The notes under the pieces were generated by a model. It had not been told where the DNA came from and searched no databases. It saw nothing but the letters and a program-made list of their open reading frames with translations. Below are positions 20,400 through 26,195 of a stretch of 26,195 bases of DNA, piece after piece (position 1 is the stretch's first letter; each line of letters starts with the position of its first letter). Source of the DNA: Gnetum montanum (taxonomy: Eukaryota; Streptophyta; Gnetopsida; Gnetales; Gnetaceae); the NCBI GenBank assembly GCA_015680685.1, contig MNCI01023673.1, positions 175,737 through 201,931 on the forward strand. Reading direction: 5' to 3'. The translations under genes and the position numbers were made by a program.

Positions 20400-21165
20400 A
20401 TGATGAGCAGTGAGGTACCCCTATGCTCAACCATATGAATACAAGTGTTTCACACATAATCTAACCAAATTCCAAGGACTAAGTGCTTATGCACCCTTGT
20501 GGAAAAAGGATGGGTTGGTTGATTGTTGTCTTCTCAAACTTACTTGTATGTCATGATTGTATGATTAAGTAAGCTTGAGGCAAGTGATTTTTATAGCTTT
20601 TATGTTTTCATGTCCTACTGCTAATAAGGGAGGAGAGAGAGAGATAACTAAGTGATTAATTTAACTTAATTAGTAATTAACTAGGCTTTAAACTAATCCT
20701 AACACCAGTATCCATTCTCACCTGCTGTACACATCCTAAACCAGCGCAACACTACTGGGATTACCAAATGCTAATCGTTACTAGGTCACCAAATATTACA
20801 CCCATGCTCGAAGTGATCGTACTATGTGTGCTAATAATAGAAATGTAAAGTGCATAAAATAAAATAAAATAAATTCTAAAGAAAATAAAATAAAGAAAAC
20901 GAGTAAGAAAAAAAATCTTAAGTGCTGCAAGGATGAATCCAAGAGGTCATCTTTACTATCATACACAAGGTATGCTCAGGTACACAATGCTTGAATAAAG
21001 ATTCGTCCACATTTAGACCTCCTACTATGGGCACTTGAAAAATACTCTAACTACAAAATTTTTGCTACTTGAATCTTAAAATACTTCTAAAATAATTCCC
21101 TTAAAAGACTTCCTTTCAAGACTTCTTGCCAAGACTTCCTCCCTAAATTGTGTGCCTAGGCACTG

Positions 21166-21173
21166 TATTTATA
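21166..21173 (-). promoter_or_regulatory. TATA box of the 5' LTR
   Basis: TATAAATA on the minus strand within GCCTATAAATACAGTGCC; it would start the genomic transcript of the element. Confidence 0.65.
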
Positions 21174-21189
21174 GGCTTGGGAGCAACTA

Positions 21190-21273
21190 CTCTAATAATT
21201 AGAGAAACTGCTACTCTAATTTTAGAGAAATTGCCACTCTAATTTTAGAGAAAATTTAACTCTAATAATTAGA
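21190..21273. repeat. U3 palindromic repeats, four copies (5' LTR)
   Basis: CTCTAATAATTAGAG / CTCTAATTTTAGAG units at 21190, 21214, 21237 and 21260 (spacing 24, 23, 23 bp), immediately upstream of the TATA box in transcript sense. Confidence 0.88.
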
Positions 21274-21302
21274 ATTAACCACTAGAGTAACTGCTCTCAT
21301 CA

Positions 21303-21307
21303 ATTAC
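21303..21307. repeat. Target-site duplication, right copy (ATTAC)
   Basis: Exact copy of 11138-11142, directly after the CA end of the right LTR. Confidence 0.9.
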
Positions 21308-22160
21308 CTTAATGGTGACATCCTCTATGATTATGGTTGTTGCTATTATTGATGGTACTACTCTTGTAGTTGAGGATAAGCCCCACTTGGATAATATGGT
21401 TGTTGATAGGACTATCTGTAATTATATTATGGGTAAGATAATTGTCTAGGAATTTATTCTTTTTGGCAAACTTTGGACTAAGTATGTATGACCAAACTCT
21501 TGTAAGTGGGCCATAATAGGACAACATCCCTTAGGATGTTTGTATTGGCACACTTTGCAACCAGTGTCATCTTCAGAACTTGAGTTTGAACTTTCTCTAC
21601 TGTATTAACTTTTTATTTAACTCTTGTAGTTGGTCTCTACTGTATTAACTTTTCACATCCATTATCATTTTTCTAATTCCTATTCTTATTTCTATTGAAG
21701 ACTTATTTAGTTTTCTTCTTAGCTATCTTAAGTGTTGTAAATTTTTCATCCATAGAACCCCATATTTCCTCTAATTTTGTTGCAATGTCATTTAATAATT
21801 TTTGAATAGGTAGAGTCTTTCACTAGATCACATATTCTAATGCTTCTTCTTCTTGTGTTTCACATATCCTAACAGCTCTAGATCTCCATTTTACTCTTTA
21901 GTTAATTCTCTTTTTCATATTTTCTTTCTTCTTTTTGCACTTGATCTAGTAACCTTTGAATTTCATGAATTGTCATCTCTAATAGCTTCCCTTGGGCATA
22001 TACTTTAAGGATCTCTCTTGTTTTGTTCCTTAACCCATTGATTATGTGTTGTAGTTCCCTTTGAGAAAATCTATGGCCTAGGCATCTATGTAATAGTGAA
22101 TAGTATTTATCCATTCTTGCATCAAGGGACTCATATGCTCCTTGTTTTCATCCTTGGCAT
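21308..22160 (-). pseudogene. gag: Older Athila gag, N-terminal half (right of insertion)
   Basis: A second gag of the same family. From 22150 downward the minus strand reads AYESLDARMDKYYSLLHRC, LRNKTREILKVYAQGK and EIQRLLDQVQKEE, collinear with the gag of the inserted element. Further down, GCKVCQYKHPKGCCPIMAH (21559 to about 21510) is the nucleocapsid motif, then a Tyr/Gln/Pro tail (PYQQPYYPSGAYPQLQ) running into the insertion point. Above 22160 the N-terminal capsid part is missing, so this copy has a deletion between its leader and gag. Local duplications occur at 21594-21653 (40-bp shift) and 22162-22220 (29 bp). The gag continues at 11142. Confidence 0.8.
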
Positions 22161-22161
22161 A

Positions 22162-22220
22162 AGCATGTACATTAGATTCATTTTATGTCAAGCATATACA
22201 TTAGATTCATTTTATGATCA
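22162..22220. repeat. 29-bp tandem duplication at the gag deletion edge
   Basis: AGCATGTACATTAGATTCAT... (22162-22190) is followed by AGCATATACATTAGATTCAT... (22191-22220). It lies where gag homology stops; the remaining leader to 22457 shows nothing else. Confidence 0.8.
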
Positions 22221-22457
22221 ATGTAATAAGCATTTACATTGATGCCCTCCAATCTTCTTCATTATAGTCTTTGTCATTGCTTTCATTAAGATTAATAATA
22301 GGTAGATATTTCACTTTAGGTATGGAAGTCATTTTAGGTTTGTTGACGCTTAAATATGTGTATATTTCAAATAATTATTCTAAGTATGAAAGATAGACTT
22401 GGTGATACTTGATATAATGAATTATGTAAGATAAAGTAACATGCAAACATTGATACA

Positions 22458-22475
22458 TCCTTGATAACAATTCCA
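22458..22475 (-). promoter_or_regulatory. Primer-binding site of the older Athila element (heavily decayed)
   Basis: Plus strand TCCTTGATAACAATTCCA against consensus TCCCCGGCAACGGCGCCA: seven differences, six of them transitions. It sits one base from TGATAAG, the same spacing as in the inserted element. Confidence 0.65.
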
Positions 22476-22476
22476 A

Positions 22477-23460
22477 TGATAAGCAATCAAGAATTCCAAC
22501 ATTCAACCATACAAGTCACAAATACTCATGTTTGACCAAATCATAATCCATGAATGGAAATGTAAGCATACTAGTTAGTTGATAAGAAGTTTATGATCAT
22601 TGTCTTTCCACTTAGATTTAGTGAGGTATAAAACATATGATTTAACTCTTGTTGAGGCATATGATAAAATGATGTTGTATGACTCTAAGTATGCAATGGA
22701 TAAATATAGTGAAAATGATTATAAATTCTACCTCTAAGTATAATAAAAATGTAAAACTATTATAGCCTAGTGGTGATAAGTATCCATTCCTAGTTTTCAA
22801 TGAACATCATGGGCTAATGTAATTATTATTGGAATTATCAGGTAACATTACTACTTAGTAAATTAAATAAGGCTAATACTAGTTTATCAAATCATTATAC
22901 TTTATGCTCAACACCAGTCATCCTCATTTTTCCTTACTAATGAAAATCCAAATATTAAATGACTTAGGAAATATAAATGACATAGTAAAAGTAGACAACA
23001 TGGAAAAGTAAATTTATTCTCTATAATATGTTGCAATGATGAAGAACAATCTCCATCTTTATTACCATTCATGAATTATGTCTAGAAATAATCTACTTAA
23101 ATAAAGATGTCATACAACTATAATTCATCATACTGCAACAATTTACAACTAACTCTAACTTTAGAAAAACAAATTTTGCTAAGTGTTTGCCAAAACTTAT
23201 TTTTAGCATAATGGTAGACTCATATTTATAGGCATGATCATGGTCCACTATATGGTAGTCCCTAATAGAAACATTTCTCTTTACCCATGAAATGCCTTAA
23301 GGAAAGTTCATGTTGCAAATAAAAATCCATAGCCAATATTTTTGTTGTAATTTGGTGGAGATTTGAATGTAGAAACAATTTCCTTGTTGTCTCTCCAAAA
23401 ATCCCACCATGTGACCTTATGTTGGTAGAATTTTGAGCAATTTTCAATGTAAAAAATGAG
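22477..23460 (-). repeat. 5' LTR of the older Athila element (outer end uncertain)
   Basis: Starts TGATAAGCAATCAAG, against TGATGAGCAGTGAGG in the inserted element. Collinear landmarks follow: TCAACCATA, GTTGAT.ATTGTCTT-like blocks, GTTGAGGCA, CATCTTTA, AATAAAGAT and CTCTAACT. The TATA box at 23223-23230 is about 746 bp in, against 765 bp in the 902-bp LTR. Identity is low and the CA end could not be placed. Confidence 0.65.
23223..23230 (-). promoter_or_regulatory. TATA box of the older Athila LTR
   Basis: TATAAATA on the minus strand within GCCTATAAATATGAG, the same context as both LTRs of the inserted element. Confidence 0.55.
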
Positions 23461-23550
23461 ATTAATAGTCAACACACTACAAATTCCATTTATCCTAGCA
23501 TGCAAGGGCTAAAAATGCTTTACATAATACAAAAAATTAACCTTTTTATC

Positions 23551-23710
23551 TCATGTGCTACATATTTCAGCCCCACACGCTATAACAACATGTGGGATAG
23601 TATGTGGAATTTGGACTTTAGATTCATATGCTACACATCTTAGTCCCACACACTATGGTAGCATGTGAGGTAGCATGTGGCACTTTGGGTTTTAAATCCA
23701 CATGTTGCAC
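23551..23710. repeat. 73-bp tandem repeat, about 2.2 copies
   Basis: Units start at 23551, 23624 and 23697 with TCATGTGCTACA...CAGCCCCACAC-like sequence. The ACATG(T/C) and CATGTGG words make parts self-complementary. The array ends about 80 bp before a plus-strand TATA box. Confidence 0.8.
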
Positions 23711-23787
23711 TTCAATCTAGGAATGTCATGTAACACTCCAATGACTGTATGAAAATATAATGGATGTTAGCTCAACAAATTCACAGG

Positions 23788-23797
23788 CTATAAATAC
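23788..23797 (+). promoter_or_regulatory. TATA-box candidate on the plus strand
   Basis: CTATAAATA in GGCTATAAATACTAG. With the repeat array just upstream it could be the promoter of a further LTR or gene; no partner LTR was found. Confidence 0.35.
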
Positions 23798-24875
23798 TAG
23801 ACTTGACACATCTTTCAGGATTGTTTGAGCAAACTTTTGGAAAATCACTTAGTAGGAAAATAGTAGAGCATTGTAATAGAATTTTTGTAGTATTTTTTAT
23901 AGCTTTAGTAGCATTGATTTTTGAGTATAGAACCCAAAGTGGTGTAGGTCAAGTTGGAAACTAGTGCAAACTTTGTGCAAAATACACCCCATAGTCTACA
24001 CTAGATCATAGTAGGCATATTAATTTCTTAGGCTTTAAAAGCCCTAATCTCTACATTTTCTCAACTCTCATTTCTTCATACATTGGCTATAATATTTAAT
24101 ACAAGATTTGCAATTATTTCTATCTTGGTTATACTTGTTCTCTTACTTTGTTTGTCTAGCATCTAATGCTGCATTCTCATTTCATGGATTTTATTATAGT
24201 TTATTCCCATTTTACATTTAACTAGTAATAGATTTTTTAAGTCCCTAAGTAATTGACAAGGCTATTTAGGGCATGCTAGATCCTTTTTGAAGCCCATGGA
24301 TCTATGAGTTAAACTGTACTACATGGAATCTGTTAATTTTCTAGCACTAAAATTTTCCATTGTTACAATTTTTGCTACTAAAAGGAGGATTCCTACCTAA
24401 ATTTTTCATGATAAACCTATTGAAAAAATAATTCCATGCTTATTTCTACATTAGTAAATGAGTTCATTGGGCCAAAAAAAATCTATTTTGGATTTTCAAG
24501 AAAACCCAGCGTATGACCTCATAGTTGGCTTACATACAATAATTTTTTCTATTAACTTTGTAGTTGTAGCATGCAGAATTGCTTTTGTTCCCTAGATAAC
24601 TAAAAAAATTCATTTTTTTAGTTGCAATGCATAGCACTGTCATAGCCTCCTAAACTTCCTTTGTAGTTGCAATGCACATTGCCATCTTTGTTTCTACTAT
24701 TTGTAGTTTATAATTTTTTTGGCTTTTTCCCTTGGATATGCTAAAGACCATTTGCATTTATTCAAATATACTAGAAAAAACATTAAATTATTTTTTTAAA
24801 AAAATAATTTTTATAGTTATAGTGTGTATTTCTCTTCCCTCTTTTATCCTTATGTTTTAAAGCCAGTTTATTCCA
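23798..24875. other. AT-rich stretch without recognisable genes
   Basis: No sustained frame. A TAGTTG(C/T)A motif recurs at 24561, 24619 and 24664, possibly an eroded tandem array. Confidence 0.5.
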
Positions 24876-25145
24876 TACACTATAGCTTCACAAGCTATAG
24901 CCTCATAGCCTACAATCTTTATATGCTATAGCTTCATAAGCTATAATTTTACATGCTAGAACCTTTGCATTCTATAACCTCATAAGCTATAGCTTTACAT
25001 GCTACAACCTTCCCATATGCTATAGCTCCACAAGTTATAGTCTCACATGTCACAACCTTTCACATGTTGTAAGTCTGATACATTATGAGTCTTAAATACT
25101 ACAACCTCACATGATGTGAATTTTACACACTATGAGTTTGTAGCT
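24876..25145. repeat. 46-48-bp tandem array, six units
   Basis: Units start at 24876, 24922, 24968, 25016, 25063 and 25110. The first four contain a palindromic core like GCTATAGCTTCATAAGCTATAG; the last two are more diverged. An AT-rich minisatellite whose units can each form a hairpin. Confidence 0.85.
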
Positions 25146-25271
25146 TATGTAAAACATTAAAGATCTCAAAAGCCTTTATTACCTTGACCAATTAATTATT
25201 CTATCACATTTAATGCCTTTTCCTCTACCTTTCTACTATAGCCTATCATCATTATGATTGCCAACTAGTAG

Positions 25272-25577
25272 TTTATCCAGATCTATGATCCTAAGGACCT
25301 AGTTGTCATGGAGTGTAGACAATGCCTTAGGCATTTGGGACATGATCTCATACATACTACTCTTATGCAAGACTATTACAACTTTATTTTTGTGAAGATC
25401 CAATTTGGCCTTCACATTTCACATAAGAATTTAGATCCTAAGCTTAAATTTGAGATTATCCACAAGAGTGGGAGGGGATATATTCCTTTCCTGTATGATA
25501 AAATAGAGCTCTTCAAAGCTTACATTCACATGCTAGCCCAACTAGTAGATGATGATGAGGAAATTTGTAGCAAGTGA
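25272..25577 (+). CDS. Unassigned ORF, possibly remnant
   Basis: Open from 25272, first ATG at 25308, stop at 25575-25577; 89 codons from the ATG. The product starts MECRQCLRHLGHDLIH (a C-x2-C and two His, not a clear zinc finger). A mixed charged/hydrophobic region follows, ending in an acidic tail (LVDDDEEI). No family was recognised and no good Kozak context is evident. Just past the end, another frame (about 25565-25760) reads on for some 60 codons with one stop (EIFGGYYEEDVQRKENLQ...), so a longer protein with a frameshift near 25565 is possible. The TATA/poly(A) module follows directly. It could be the 3' end of a retroelement or virus-derived ORF, or chance. Confidence 0.3.
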   Translation, partial: FIQIYDPKDLVVMECRQCLRHLGHDLIHTTLMQDYYNFIFVKIQFGLHISHKNLDPKLKFEIIHKSGRGYIPFLYDKIELFKAYIHMLAQLVDDDEEICSK

Positions 25578-25755
25578 GGAGTCTAGTCTACAATTTGATT
25601 AAGATGATCAAGAGATATTTGGAGGTTATTATGAAGAGGATGTTCAAAGGAAGGAAAACTTACAAACATCCACCACTAAATTTATGACTAATCTCTTACA
25701 CAATACTGATGAGATGCAGATTGCACAAGCCGCGATATCGCGTACGCAACCAAAT

Positions 25756-25937
25756 CTATAAATAAGAGGTGGCACTCCCCTCATTTCTAATCATATGCGT
25801 AAAGTAGAGAAGCTCTGGCGGATTGATCACCCCAGAGATAGAATATTTTCCATGTGCCCGCAATAGGAGTCCCCCAAGTGAACGGTTCTTTATTCGAGCA
25901 ACTTTGTACCTAAATGCAAGTTGTGTACAGCAATAAA
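25756..25937 (+). promoter_or_regulatory. TATA box followed by poly(A) signal
   Basis: CTATAAATAAG at 25756-25766 and AATAAA at 25932-25937, about 175 bp apart on the plus strand, in sequence more GC-rich than its surroundings and preceded by CGATATCG. A promoter so close before a poly(A) signal is typical of an LTR R region or of the intergenic region of plant pararetroviruses. No primer site or coding match decides between them. Confidence 0.35.
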
Positions 25938-26015
25938 GACGAGCTTTGTGGATAAACCTTGCAGTGCATGGATAGGTTTATTTAATGTTATTTACTACTT
26001 TCCTAGTAACACGGC

Positions 26016-26194
26016 ATGAGTATGACTTGGTTACAAGCGTTGACAAACATGTACGGCTAGCCAAGGAATGGGCTACTCATCGCGATTAGATTCTCTCGCC
26101 CTTACCTCCTAGAACATGGGACAAGTATGACTTGATTATGAGCATCTACAGATGTGTACGGCTAGTCAAGGAATCAGCTGCTTGTCACACTTAG
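26016..26194. repeat. 105-bp period repeat, two copies of about 74 bp
   Basis: 26016-26089 and 26121-26194 share AGTATGACTTG.TTA..AGC, TGTACGGCTAG.CAAGGAAT and a TTAG end, separated by 31 bp. The array may continue beyond the window. Confidence 0.8.
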
Positions 26195-26195
26195 G

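Larger units (their letters stand above)
11143..21302 (-). mobile_element. Athila-lineage Ty3/gypsy retrotransposon, structurally complete, decayed
   Basis: A 10,160-bp element on the minus strand. In transcript order it has a 5' LTR (21302-20401), a tRNA-Asp-type primer site (20399-20382), gag, protease, RT, RNase H, integrase, a 1.9-kb tail and a polypurine tract (12149-12145), then the 3' LTR (12142-11143). LTR ends are TGATGAG...CTCATCA, a 7-bp inverted repeat; the left copy has TAATGAG through one G-to-A change. An exact 5-bp target duplication flanks it. The LTRs differ at about 30 of the first 195 aligned positions by hand count, mostly transitions, so the insertion is old. All coding regions carry stops. 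Athila assignment rests on the primer site, gag fold signature and the LKPL...Y.FL...PVII..LT segment before RT. Confidence 0.9.
20401..21302 (-). repeat. 5' LTR of the Athila element (902 bp)
   Basis: Begins TGATGAG and ends CTCATCA on the plus strand, and is repeated at 11143-12142. It lacks the 137-bp duplication but has four, not three, U3 palindromic units. Confidence 0.93.

Noticed and set aside
1-26195. CRISPR arrays, bacterial operons, tRNA or rRNA genes
   Set aside because: Repeats seen are direct tandem or palindromic LTR features without unique spacers. No rRNA or cloverleaf sequence was recognised, and the retroelement content is plant-type.

Overview
The window looks like plant nuclear DNA: an AT-rich, intergenic graveyard of old LTR retrotransposons, nearly all in minus orientation and full of stop codons and frameshifts. 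The two retrotransposon lineages recognised (Tat and Athila, Ty3/gypsy) are plant-specific, and two small fragments of plant-type host genes (ascorbate peroxidase, Rab GTPase) are present. No intact conserved gene was found. A seed plant with a large, slowly purged genome fits, but the species cannot be named from the sequence.

Layout. (1) 1-1730: a possible LTR remnant, then minus-strand fragments of a RabD-like GTPase (217-401) and a cytosolic-type ascorbate peroxidase (450-650) lying almost head to tail, followed by unassigned open frames. (2) About 1780-3847, plus strand: a decayed multi-exon gene with four GT-AG introns of about 100 bp, in antisense to the retroelement beside it. (3) 4011-10571: a Tat-lineage element on the minus strand with its 5' LTR, a primer-binding-like site, a leader holding five tandem repeats, gag and protease. 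It has no reverse transcriptase, RNase H or integrase, and no 3' LTR is seen. The antisense gene sits where Tat elements often carry extra ORFs. (4) 11143-21302: a structurally complete Athila-lineage element on the minus strand, with two LTRs, an exact 5-bp target duplication (ATTAC), a tRNA-Asp-type primer site, gag, protease, RT, RNase H, integrase and a polypurine tract. (5) 21308-about 23460 and 10600-11142: the two halves of an older element of the same Athila family. The element in (4) landed inside its gag, and the old gag frame resumes across the insertion point once one target-site copy is removed. (6) 23551-26195: AT-rich sequence with tandem arrays, two TATA-box candidates, one unassigned ORF and a different-looking terminal module with a TATA box, a poly(A) signal and a 105-bp repeat.

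The older Athila element came first and was split by the second Athila element. The Tat 5' LTR now abuts the left end of the old gag, whose pol and 3' LTR are absent. In-frame stops are mostly TAG or TAA where Gln or Trp is expected, and primer sites and catalytic motifs differ from consensus mainly by transitions. This is what deamination of methylated cytosine in silenced elements would produce.
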